From: Xanthomarina maritima
GTDB lineage: Bacteria > Bacteroidota > Bacteroidia > Flavobacteriales > Flavobacteriaceae
Length of the DNA: 64,000 nucleotides
Assembly (NCBI RefSeq): GCF_008084905.1
Contig: NZ_VSFC01000023.1
Span: 96,377 to 160,376 of the forward strand
Reading direction: 5' to 3'
How positions within the stretch are numbered: position 1 is the stretch's first letter; the number at the start of each line of letters is the position of its first letter. The position numbers and the translations under genes are program-made. A model generated the notes under the pieces. The model was given only the letters and a program-made list of their open reading frames with translations. It was not told where the DNA came from and searched no databases. Of the stretch, positions 53,650-62,252 are shown piece after piece.

Positions 53650-55464
53650 ATGGAAAAAAAGACGTTTAATCCGTTGGAATGGATGGATAATTCAAACCAA
53701 CAACAGCAATATACAGAACAGAACTACCAACCAGTTACAGATGATAACTCAGAAGTTGAGAAAGTCATTCAAAACATAGAAGCTAATCATATTGATATTG
53801 CTCCCAATTACAACGATTGGATAAATATCGGTTTCGCTTTTGCTGATGAATTTGGAGAGTCTGGAAGAAGTTTATTTCATAGAGTAAGCCAATATTATTC
53901 AGGTTACAATACAAAGGAATGTGATAAGCAATTTGATAATTGTCTAAAGTCAAAAGGTCAAGGTGTTTCATTGAAAACCTTTTTCTTTCTTGCTAAACAA
54001 GCAGGCGTTTCTATTGTAACACAATCCAATGACCAGTATAACGCTAAAAGTAGTAATCACAAATCATCAAAGGCTACACCAGTACAAGAATACCAGGAAG
54101 AAGAACCGATTAAGGAAATAATGCCAACATTCCCTAAATTCTTATATCCTGAGCTTCCCGAATACTTACAACAAGTGGTCGATGTAGCTACATCAGATGA
54201 AGAAAGAGATATTTTACTCTTAGGGTCATTAGCGGCTATTAGTGCGTGTTTCCCTAAACTCTACGGTATTTATGACGGTAAGAAAGTATTCTCCAATCTA
54301 TTTCTATTCATTACGGCACAAGCATCCGCAGGTAAAGGGCGTTTGGTGCATTGTCGTCAATTGGTAAATCCTATTCACAAGGAATTACGAGAAGAAGCCA
54401 AATTGCATAAGCAACATTTTGAATTGGAAATGGCGGAGTACAATGCCAATAAAGGCAAAGTTGAAGGGGTAGAAAAACCAGCTAAACCACCTGAAAAAAT
54501 GCTCTTTATTCCTGCAAACAATAGTTCTACAGGTGCATATCAATTATTAGGAGATAGTGATGGAAAAGGATTGATTTTTGAAACCGAAGGTGATACCTTG
54601 GCACACGCCTTTAAAAGCGATTACGGAAATTATAGTGATGGTTTTAGAAAAGCATTCCACCACGAAACTATTTCCTATTACCGCAGAACTGACCGTGAAT
54701 TTGTAGATATAGAAAGTCCTTGTCTATCTACCGTCCTTTCAGGTACGCCAAAACAAGTTTCGGCTTTAATACCAAGTGCAGAAAACGGCTTGTTCAGCCG
54801 CTTTATTTTCTACTTTATGAATGTAAAGCCTGTTTGGAAAAACGTATTTGCAAGCACTACCGATAACGGATTAGATGATTACTTTGAGAATTTAGGAAAC
54901 CAGTTCTACGAACTGCATAAGTTGCTCAAAAGCAATGGCGATTTTCAGTTTTACTTAACCGCAGACCAACAAGAGCAATTCAATCAGTTCTTTAGTGAGA
55001 TACAGGTAAAATACCTCAATCTTCAAGGGATGGACTATATGGCTACCATTAGAAGATTAGGGCTAATTGCATTCCGTTTCTGTATGCTCTTTTCAGCGTT
55101 AAGAATATTAGAAACTGGAGATACTTCTAATAAACTCATTTGTGAAGAAAGAGATTTTCAAACCGCATTGGCTATGATTAAAGTATTGGTAAAACATTCC
55201 AGTAAAGTATTTGGTGAGCTTCCACAAGAAGAAACCAAACCTACCCGAATGAACCGTAAAGAAAAATTCCTATACGCTTTACCAAGAAACTTTAACCGTC
55301 AGAAGTATTTGGAAGTAGCCAAGAAACTAAACATTCCTGCAAAAACAGCCGAAGGCTATATCACTGGTTTTATAAAGTCCAACCTCATTCACCGTGAGCA
55401 ACAGGACACCTATACAAACCTCTCTATTGAGGAAAACAAGGATGTTGAGGATGCTAAGGATTAA
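53650..55464 (+). CDS. PriCT-2 / DUF3987 primase-helicase-like protein
   Basis: 604 residues. Residues about 35-120 form a PriCT-2 domain (N-Y-N-D-W-I-N-I-G-F-A, then C-L-K-S-K-G). From about 155 the DUF3987 region contains a Walker-A-like A-S-A-G-K-G-R at 225-231, F-I-P-A-N-N-S-S-T-G-A and a later F-S-R-F-I-F-Y-F segment. It is thought to act in replication of integrative elements together with the preceding gene. The start follows the previous stop by 3 bp. Confidence 0.87.
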   Translation: MEKKTFNPLEWMDNSNQQQQYTEQNYQPVTDDNSEVEKVIQNIEANHIDIAPNYNDWINIGFAFADEFGESGRSLFHRVSQYYSGYNTKECDKQFDNCLKSKGQGVSLKTFFFLAKQAGVSIVTQSNDQYNAKSSNHKSSKATPVQEYQEEEPIKEIMPTFPKFLYPELPEYLQQVVDVATSDEERDILLLGSLAAISACFPKLYGIYDGKKVFSNLFLFITAQASAGKGRLVHCRQLVNPIHKELREEAKLHKQHFELEMAEYNANKGKVEGVEKPAKPPEKMLFIPANNSSTGAYQLLGDSDGKGLIFETEGDTLAHAFKSDYGNYSDGFRKAFHHETISYYRRTDREFVDIESPCLSTVLSGTPKQVSALIPSAENGLFSRFIFYFMNVKPVWKNVFASTTDNGLDDYFENLGNQFYELHKLLKSNGDFQFYLTADQQEQFNQFFSEIQVKYLNLQGMDYMATIRRLGLIAFRFCMLFSALRILETGDTSNKLICEERDFQTALAMIKVLVKHSSKVFGELPQEETKPTRMNRKEKFLYALPRNFNRQKYLEVAKKLNIPAKTAEGYITGFIKSNLIHREQQDTYTNLSIEENKDVEDAKD

Positions 55465-55525
55465 ATATCCTTAGTTTCCTCGGTTTCCTTAAAGTCCTGT
55501 ATAAATACCCTTATTGTTCAAGAAT

Positions 55526-55540
55526 TTATCATGTTGATAA
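55526..55540. promoter_or_regulatory. Small palindrome upstream of the defence-like operon
   Basis: TTATCA and TGATAA flank a 3-base spacer. It lies 91 bp before the XRE gene and could be a regulator site. Confidence 0.3.
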
Positions 55541-55600
55541 TTAGTTAATGACTTTACGGTTTTCCTTCTTTTGTATTGGTCTTTTCTTCCTATATTAGCC

Positions 55601-55617
55601 AATATTTGACAAGTCAA
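55601..55617 (+). promoter_or_regulatory. Putative XRE promoter with overlapping operator
   Basis: AATATTTG (55601-55608) is a one-mismatch -7 element with TTG at 55577-55579, about 21 bp upstream. The palindrome TTGAC-AA-GTCAA (55606-55617) overlaps it, as expected for autorepression by the XRE protein encoded 14 bp downstream. Confidence 0.45.
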
Positions 55618-55630
55618 AAAATAAATTGTC

Positions 55631-55915
55631 ATGAAGTTAGGCGAACGTTTAAAAGAACTTAGAGAAAATCAAGGGTTATTGCAACGACAGCTATCAGCTC
55701 AATTAGAAATTGATACACCAATGTTCAGTAAAATAGAGCGTGGTGAAAGAAGAGCAAAGCGTGAGCAGGTTGTACTCTTGGCTTCTATTTTAAAAGCGAA
55801 TGAAAATGAATTGTTGACAATATGGTTAGTAGACCAAATTTTAGCAGTCATTGACAAGGAAAAAGTGGGAGTTCAAGCTCTGAAATTTGCATTAAGAGAA
55901 ATTGAACAGCAGTAA
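55631..55915 (+). CDS. XRE-family regulator heading the island cargo operon
   Basis: 94 residues. A Cro/C1-type HTH fills residues about 4-60: L-G-E-R-L-K-E-L-R-E-N-Q-G-L-L-Q-R-Q-L-S, then F-S-K-I-E-R-G-E-R-R-A-K-R-E-Q. It resembles controller-type regulators that sit before restriction or other defence genes in Bacteroidetes. A palindrome overlaps its promoter. It is 32 bp before the TPR-peptidase gene. Its role as operon switch is inferred. Confidence 0.88.
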   Translation: MKLGERLKELRENQGLLQRQLSAQLEIDTPMFSKIERGERRAKREQVVLLASILKANENELLTIWLVDQILAVIDKEKVGVQALKFALREIEQQ

Positions 55916-55947
55916 ATTATTAAGGAAACAGAGAACTATACATTGTA

Positions 55948-57909
55948 ATGAATATAATATTTAAAATAGACGATTTTCTATTTGAAATTTTTCCAGTTGA
56001 AAAAGGAAATATAAATGAGTTAGAGGACTTTCTTAAAAGATACTATACAGAAGGTCCTTTTGTGCCACAAGTTGAAATTTCAGAAGAATTTGTTAGAATC
56101 ACAATTGATACTAATAAAATTGAGGAGGATAGTAAGTCCTACCAAAAATTAGTAAGTCTATGTGAGAAAGGCGATTTCAATAAAGCAAAACCACTTGCAC
56201 AAGAACTGATTGAAAAATCACCAAATATCTCTGAATACCACAGAATACTTGGTCAAATACTATCTGATGAAGGTGACCAAGAAGAAGCTATAAATTGTTT
56301 AATAGATGCTTTGAGGTGGAACCCAAAAAATGAATGGGCTTTATTGATGATGGGAAATATCTTCGCCAAATTCAAAGAAGATATTGATACAGCAATGAAG
56401 TATTATGACCAGGTGCTTGTAGTTAAACCTGACGATAATATAGCTCTAAATAATATCGGTGCAAATTTAATGCAGCTTGGTAATACTGAGGAGGCTTTAA
56501 AATATTTCAATAAAGCGATTGAAATAAATCCAAAATATTCAAACACTCACTATGCTTTGTCTTTAGTTAGTGAAATGCAAGATGATTACGAAGATGCATT
56601 TAAGCATTCTTTAAATGCTATTAAGGTAAATCCAAATAGAGATGGTCTATATGGTAATAGTTTTAGAATGGCTATTGAATCAGCACAAAAACTGACTAAC
56701 TCAATAGATGGCAAAAAAGTAGTTGAAGATTTTGCAACACAATTAGAAAACCAATGCAAAAAAGCAATAAAGGTTGAAATTGATGATGATATACCTACAG
56801 CTGCAAAAATAGAGTTCGCAGAAAATTATAACAGAGACTACCATCTTGTAAAATATAAGTCATCATATCCCGCTGTAGAGCATTTGGTAATGCACGAGTT
56901 GATGCACTTAGAATTGGCAACTGAAGCAAGAGAGGTACACGAAAATCAACTATTTATTACCAACCAATCTTTAAAGTCTAAGTTTTTTTATTCATTAGAA
57001 AAATTTGCTCATAATTTAAATAAGAAAGGAGTCGCTGAAGAGGCAATTGCAAATTATCTACAAGCACTCTTTGATGGTATAAATAGACAGATTTACAATA
57101 CGCCAATTGACCTTTTTATTGAAGATAGAATATATAACCGTTACCCAGAGCTTAGACCGTTCCAGTTTTTGTCAATGTTAGCAATGATACAAGAAGGTGT
57201 CGAAGCTACTACAAAACCTGAAATCGTAAAAAATACTCCAACAGGTATATTATCTAAATCTAAAATCTTTAATTTAATTAATGCACTTCATTTCAAAAGT
57301 TTATATGAAGTTGATTTAATCAATGACCATAAGCCTTCTAAATTAGAATTAAATCAAGCAAAAGAGCTGTATAAAGAATTTTTAGAGTATAGAGAAGATA
57401 AAGAACCTGGTGAAGAATATGAATTAGTAGAACATTGGGCGGAAGATTTAAAGTTAGACTCCTACTTTGAACTAATAGCAGAATCAGAGCACAGACGTAA
57501 AACTGTTGATGACGTTCTTTCTGAAATCGAATCTGATCCTTACGGACTAAATTCGATTGACCCATCAAAGGAGCGAAAAATGAAAAAGTTTTTGGAAAGT
57601 CATTCAGACCAAGAACTTAATTCAGCAGTTGCAATGTATATGGCTGGTGCAATAGAATATTTCTCTCCTATGCAAAAAAACAAGGTTAAGGATTTAGCTT
57701 TTGAATTTGCAACTTTAGGAATGTCTGGTATAGACCCTAACAAAGATGGTTATTCAATACCTTCTATAAAGAACACAAAGTTTTCCGGATATAAAGCTTT
57801 GGCTTATTACTATGTAAGTTGGGCTATTGCTCTTCCTGAAATGCTGTCTCAGCTCCAAATGCCTTTTGATAAGGAATACGAATTAGCCAAACAATTAACA
57901 AAATTATAG
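55948..57909 (+). CDS. TPR protein with HEXXH zinc-peptidase motif
   Basis: 653 residues. Residues about 62-235 contain at least four TPR repeats (for example A-L-N-N-I-G-A-N-L-M-Q-L-G-N-T-E-E-A-L-K and A-I-E-I-N-P). A zinc-peptidase motif H316-E-L-M-H320 follows, in a helix after V-E-H-L-V-M. A downstream D-L-F-I-E-D-R-I helix could give the third ligand. The last 250 residues are helical and unassigned. No signal peptide is seen, so it is a cytoplasmic candidate protease. Pairing with an XRE regulator recalls XRE/ImmA switches, but the architecture differs. Confidence 0.8.
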   Translation: MNIIFKIDDFLFEIFPVEKGNINELEDFLKRYYTEGPFVPQVEISEEFVRITIDTNKIEEDSKSYQKLVSLCEKGDFNKAKPLAQELIEKSPNISEYHRILGQILSDEGDQEEAINCLIDALRWNPKNEWALLMMGNIFAKFKEDIDTAMKYYDQVLVVKPDDNIALNNIGANLMQLGNTEEALKYFNKAIEINPKYSNTHYALSLVSEMQDDYEDAFKHSLNAIKVNPNRDGLYGNSFRMAIESAQKLTNSIDGKKVVEDFATQLENQCKKAIKVEIDDDIPTAAKIEFAENYNRDYHLVKYKSSYPAVEHLVMHELMHLELATEAREVHENQLFITNQSLKSKFFYSLEKFAHNLNKKGVAEEAIANYLQALFDGINRQIYNTPIDLFIEDRIYNRYPELRPFQFLSMLAMIQEGVEATTKPEIVKNTPTGILSKSKIFNLINALHFKSLYEVDLINDHKPSKLELNQAKELYKEFLEYREDKEPGEEYELVEHWAEDLKLDSYFELIAESEHRRKTVDDVLSEIESDPYGLNSIDPSKERKMKKFLESHSDQELNSAVAMYMAGAIEYFSPMQKNKVKDLAFEFATLGMSGIDPNKDGYSIPSIKNTKFSGYKALAYYYVSWAIALPEMLSQLQMPFDKEYELAKQLTKL

Positions 57910-57912
57910 GTA

Positions 57913-58242
57913 ATGAGTGATTTAAAGGAAACAATACAAAAGCTAATTGACTTTCGTGACCAAAGAGATTGGGAGCAATTTCATAACTCTAAAGATTTAG
58001 CAGCAGCAATTTCAATTGAAGCAGGTGAGCTTTTAGAGTTATTTCTATGGAAGGACAATGAAGATGTAAATATTGAACGATTAAAAGAAGAATTAGCAGA
58101 TGTACTTTCTTTTTCCTTGTTATTAGCCAATAAACATAATCTTGATGTAAATCAGATTATTTCAGAAAAAATAGATAAGAATAATCAAAAATACCCAGTC
58201 TCAAAGTCAAAGGGTACAGCTAAAAAATATACTGATTTATGA
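57913..58242 (+). CDS. MazG-like nucleotide pyrophosphohydrolase
   Basis: 109 residues. The all-alpha NTP-PPase signature is complete: Glu36, Glu39, Glu60 and Asp63 in E-A-G-E-L-L-E and E-E-L-A-D-V. Such enzymes hydrolyse (d)NTPs to monophosphates and can lower nucleotide pools. The gene starts 3 bp after the peptidase gene and overlaps the nuclease-helicase start by 4 bases (ATGA), which suggests these are made together. Confidence 0.9.
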   Translation: MSDLKETIQKLIDFRDQRDWEQFHNSKDLAAAISIEAGELLELFLWKDNEDVNIERLKEELADVLSFSLLLANKHNLDVNQIISEKIDKNNQKYPVSKSKGTAKKYTDL

Positions 58243-60104
58243 TAGTATACAATAAAACCAAAGAAGATTTTAGTAATGACATTTTGACGAATGATATTGG
58301 GAATATTATAACAAGTCATATTTTAGAAAAAACAGGAAACAAAGTTTCTCCTAACGAAATAAGGTCTTTTGAAAACTCATTAAGTTATATGGAAAGGGTT
58401 GTAAGTGACCCTACAATTCCTGAAGATTGTGGAATTTCTATTGAATATCATCTTCCACAAACATCTAAGCGTGTAGACTTCATCATTACAGGAAAGGATG
58501 GAGACCAAGAAAATGTAATTATAATTGAGTTAAAACAATGGCAACACGCTGATATAACCTCAAAGGATGGTATTGTTAAAACAAGATTTCAATTTGGTGA
58601 ATCTGAAACGAGTCATCCATCTTACCAAGCTTGGTCATACGCAGCACTGTTAACTTCATTTAATGCAACAGTAGATGAAGAGTCAATCGCTCTCTATCCT
58701 TGTGCATACCTTCATAATTATGTGCCTGATAATAATATTACGAATGAGTTTTATTCCTATTACATAGATAAAGCTCCTGTGTTTCTAAAACCTGATGCTA
58801 TTAAACTGAGAGAGTTTATCAAAAAATACATCAAACAAGGAGATGACTCTAATATTATGTTTCGTATAGATAATGGGAAAATAAAACCTACCAAAAGTCT
58901 TGCGGATAGCTTGAAAAGTATGATTAAGGGAAATAAGGAGTTTATTATGATAGATGACCAAAAAGTTGTCTATGAAACAGCTCTTCAGTTAGCTCTTCAG
59001 TCACACGAAAAAAACAAAAATGTATTAATTGTAGAAGGAGGTCCAGGCACAGGAAAGTCTGTTGTAGCTATCAATCTCCTTGTTGAGTTAAACCGCAGAG
59101 GTAAAATGTCTCAATATGTGACAAAGACTTCTGCACCTCGTGATGTTTATTTTGAAAAGTTAAAAGGTCAAAAAAGAATGACAGAACTAAAATCATTATT
59201 TGTGGGTTCTGGTACGTTTATTAATGCTCCTGAAAATGTAATTAACACATTAATAATTGATGAAGCTCACCGCTTAACTGAAAAGACAGGCTTTTTAAAA
59301 AGAGGTGATAATCAAATTAAAGAAATACTAAATTCTTCATTATCGTCAGTATTTTTTATAGATGAAAATCAGCGAGTTTCTGTTGATGATTATGGTGAAA
59401 CCTATGTTATCGAAGAATTGGCAAAGGAATTAGGAATAACAGTTCACAAGCAGAAATTAGAATCTCAGTTTAGATGTAATGGTTCTGATGGTTACTTGGC
59501 TTGGGTAGACCATATTCTACAAATTAAAGAGACTGCAAATTACGATTTAAACTCTATTGATTATGAGTTTGATTTTCAGGTATTTGACAATCCTAAAAAA
59601 CTTCAAGAAGCTATTTATGAAAAAAATGAAATTAACAATAAAGCCCGTTTAGTAGCAGGTTATTGTTGGAAATGGGATAGTAAAAAAAAACCATCTGCAT
59701 ACGATTTTAAGGAGGATGAGTTTGGTTTCAATATGCGTTGGAATATGACGGATTATGGAGGTAAATGGATAATTGACCCTAATTCGGTATCTGAAATTGG
59801 TTGTATTCATACAGCCCAAGGTTTAGAAGTAGATTACGTTGGTGTTATTATTGGAAATGATTTGATAGTTAGAGATGGTGAAGTATTAGTCAATCCGAGT
59901 GAAAGAGATAGTGGAGATAGAACCGTATTTGGTTGGAAAAAAGGAATTAAGGAAAACCCTGATTATTGGAAACCACTTTTAAAAACTATTATTAAAAACA
60001 CATACAGAACATTAATGACGAGAGGTATGAAAGGGTGTTATATTTATTGTTCTGACCCTGAAACAAGTAATTATTTCAAACAAGCAATTTCTCCCAAACA
60101 ATAA
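58239..60104 (+). CDS. PD-(D/E)XK nuclease fused to DUF2075 SF1 helicase
   Basis: 621 residues. The N-terminal domain (about 60-135) has the nuclease signature Asp80 ... Glu97-L-Lys99 in V-D-F-I-I-T and I-I-E-L-K-Q-W. The DUF2075 superfamily 1 part (about 255-610) has Walker A G-G-P-G-T-G-K-S (268-275 region), D-E-A-H at 341-344, Q-F-R-C-N-G-S-D, and the I-G-C-I-H-T-A-Q-G-L-E and Y-R-T-L-M-T-R-G-M-K-G blocks. It could translocate on and cut nucleic acid. The MazG/DUF2075 coupling is tight. Confidence 0.88.
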   Translation: MIVYNKTKEDFSNDILTNDIGNIITSHILEKTGNKVSPNEIRSFENSLSYMERVVSDPTIPEDCGISIEYHLPQTSKRVDFIITGKDGDQENVIIIELKQWQHADITSKDGIVKTRFQFGESETSHPSYQAWSYAALLTSFNATVDEESIALYPCAYLHNYVPDNNITNEFYSYYIDKAPVFLKPDAIKLREFIKKYIKQGDDSNIMFRIDNGKIKPTKSLADSLKSMIKGNKEFIMIDDQKVVYETALQLALQSHEKNKNVLIVEGGPGTGKSVVAINLLVELNRRGKMSQYVTKTSAPRDVYFEKLKGQKRMTELKSLFVGSGTFINAPENVINTLIIDEAHRLTEKTGFLKRGDNQIKEILNSSLSSVFFIDENQRVSVDDYGETYVIEELAKELGITVHKQKLESQFRCNGSDGYLAWVDHILQIKETANYDLNSIDYEFDFQVFDNPKKLQEAIYEKNEINNKARLVAGYCWKWDSKKKPSAYDFKEDEFGFNMRWNMTDYGGKWIIDPNSVSEIGCIHTAQGLEVDYVGVIIGNDLIVRDGEVLVNPSERDSGDRTVFGWKKGIKENPDYWKPLLKTIIKNTYRTLMTRGMKGCYIYCSDPETSNYFKQAISPKQ

Positions 60105-60134
60105 AACTTAATGATAACCAATATGTAAATCACA

Positions 60135-62234
60135 ATGCAAAATCACTGTTTCAACATCCTAACCTTTAACCATCCTCAGGAAGAACTAACACTCTACTTT
60201 ACTAATGTAGCAGATGAATCTCTTACAAGAGTAAATTATAGGATTGTACCTGATGAGGTTATTGAGGAGTTTGGGGAACAGGAGCATTATTACACATCAT
60301 TCACAAAAGAAGTAGAAGGTTTTTATCCAGTAACCAAAGCGGTAAATCCAACCTATGAGGTTAAAGAAGATGAAAACGGAGAAGAACGTTCTTACTTTGT
60401 GAATAATTCGGCTTTATCGGTTTCCATATTAAAACGGTATTACAATTACTTAATACACGAATATTTCAAAGGGCAAGGCTTTTTGGTCAAACCTAATTTT
60501 ATCAGCGATACAGAAGTTTGGCTACCAAGTAAAAAATCAGATAGAACAGGTCAATTTAACCTTTATGACCGATATTCTTTAAAAGTACAATTCAAGACGG
60601 TAACTAAGCAACTCGAACTACTGGTAACCTTTGAGGGTACTTCAAAAGTCTATAAACAGTCAGTTGAAGAACTCCAAGAGTTTGTTTCCCCAATGGCTTT
60701 TAATTGGGTGATATTTGAAAATGGACTGTATAAATTTGATGAATTGCCAAGTGCAGGTAAAAGAGCTTACGACCAAGTATTTCCTGTTTGGAACTTCGAT
60801 ATTCGGGATGCCTTAGGTGAAACCACGGAAGCACCTGATAAATCCAACAAGTACATAAAGTTTAAAACTGCAATAGATTTCTTTTATAAAACGTATCTAA
60901 ATACGGCAGAATTTAAACAACTCATACCTATTACCTCAAATGGGTTTATTCCTGTTGAAGAAATTAGATTAGGTAAGGTTAAAAGCAATAGCAACCAGCT
61001 ATTGTTTGGTGATGGTAAAACGCATATTGTACCTATGAGCGGTATGAAAGAATATGGCCCATTTGATTTTAGTGATACTTCAAACATTCATTTTTTCTTT
61101 ATATACCATAAGCAAGATGTAGAGGTTGCTAAGAAAATGGACAGATATTTTAGAGGTACAGAAAGAGGTTTTGGTGGTTTGTCAAAGTTTATACACACGC
61201 CTTACCATACAGAAAAAGGGTTCAGTATATGTTTTGAAGATTTAGATAATCCTTGGTCAGAAATTTACACTAAGATTACCGAAAAGCATTTTGAACCTGA
61301 TATTCAATACATAGCTATTTACATTAGTCCGTTTTCCAAAAACTCACCAGATAAATCAAGACGTAAGATTTATTACAAACTGAAAGAGTTGCTACTTAAA
61401 AAAGGTATTTCTTCTCAGGTGATAGATGCTGAGAAAGTAATGAGTAACGACAAATATTACTTTAGTCTACCAAATATCGCCATAGCTATTTTAGCCAAAT
61501 TAAACGGTATTCCTTGGCGTTTGGACAATACTGTAAAGAAAGAATTAGTAGTTGGTGTAGGAGCATTTAAAAACCCTGATTTTGATGTTCAATACATAGG
61601 AAGTGCATTCAGTTTCTCTAATAATGGAAGGTTTAATCGTTTTGAATGTTTCCAACAAGACCAGACAAGAGAATTAGCGGGTTCTATTATAAAATCGGTA
61701 AAAGATTATGCAGCCCTAACCCCTGATATAAAACGCTTAGTAATTCATTTCTATAAGACAATGAGCCAAGATGAATTACAACCCATAGAAGATGGCTTAA
61801 AACGATTAGGATTAGGAATACCAGTATTCATAGTTTCCATTAACAAAACGGAATCATCAGATATAGTAGCATTTGATTTAGGTTGGAAGGATTTAATGCC
61901 ACTAAGCGGTACATACATCAATATTGGCTACAACAAATTCCTGTTGTTCAACAATACCCGATACAGCAACAATCAGTTTAATTTCTATGATGGTTTCCCA
62001 TTCCCGATAAAACTAAAAATTTACTGTACTCAAAAGGAATTGGTAGACGACATAAAAACAGTTAGAGAACTTATAGACCAAGTATATCAATTCAGTAGAA
62101 TGTATTGGAAATCGGTACGCCAACAAAATTTACCAGTTACCATTAAATACCCTGAAATGGTTGCAGAAATGCTACCACACTTTGACGGCAACGAAATACC
62201 TGAATTTGGAAAAGATAACCTTTGGTTTCTATAA
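60135..62234 (+). CDS. Prokaryotic Argonaute, catalytically inactive PIWI
   Basis: 699 residues, the size of a full pAgo with N, PAZ-like, MID and PIWI parts. In MID (about 310-465) the 5'-phosphate pocket is kept: Tyr413, Lys417, Gln428 and Lys455, with the spacing of the YK-type pocket. PIWI (about 470-699) ends with L-P-V-T-I-K-Y-P-E-M-V-A. The tetrad is lost: the first Asp is Gly476 (V-G-V-G-A-F), the R-D-G region reads H-F-Y-K-T (538-542), and the last position is Glu674. It should bind a guide and target without cutting. Long-B pAgos of this kind rely on partner effectors. It starts 30 bp after the nuclease-helicase. Confidence 0.9.
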   Translation: MQNHCFNILTFNHPQEELTLYFTNVADESLTRVNYRIVPDEVIEEFGEQEHYYTSFTKEVEGFYPVTKAVNPTYEVKEDENGEERSYFVNNSALSVSILKRYYNYLIHEYFKGQGFLVKPNFISDTEVWLPSKKSDRTGQFNLYDRYSLKVQFKTVTKQLELLVTFEGTSKVYKQSVEELQEFVSPMAFNWVIFENGLYKFDELPSAGKRAYDQVFPVWNFDIRDALGETTEAPDKSNKYIKFKTAIDFFYKTYLNTAEFKQLIPITSNGFIPVEEIRLGKVKSNSNQLLFGDGKTHIVPMSGMKEYGPFDFSDTSNIHFFFIYHKQDVEVAKKMDRYFRGTERGFGGLSKFIHTPYHTEKGFSICFEDLDNPWSEIYTKITEKHFEPDIQYIAIYISPFSKNSPDKSRRKIYYKLKELLLKKGISSQVIDAEKVMSNDKYYFSLPNIAIAILAKLNGIPWRLDNTVKKELVVGVGAFKNPDFDVQYIGSAFSFSNNGRFNRFECFQQDQTRELAGSIIKSVKDYAALTPDIKRLVIHFYKTMSQDELQPIEDGLKRLGLGIPVFIVSINKTESSDIVAFDLGWKDLMPLSGTYINIGYNKFLLFNNTRYSNNQFNFYDGFPFPIKLKIYCTQKELVDDIKTVRELIDQVYQFSRMYWKSVRQQNLPVTIKYPEMVAEMLPHFDGNEIPEFGKDNLWFL

Positions 62235-62252
62235 ATAGTACTAAATATTTGA

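Noticed and set aside
60135..62234. Active slicer Argonaute
   Set aside because: Gly476, H-F-Y-K at 538-541 and Glu674 replace expected catalytic residues, so cleavage is not supported by the sequence.
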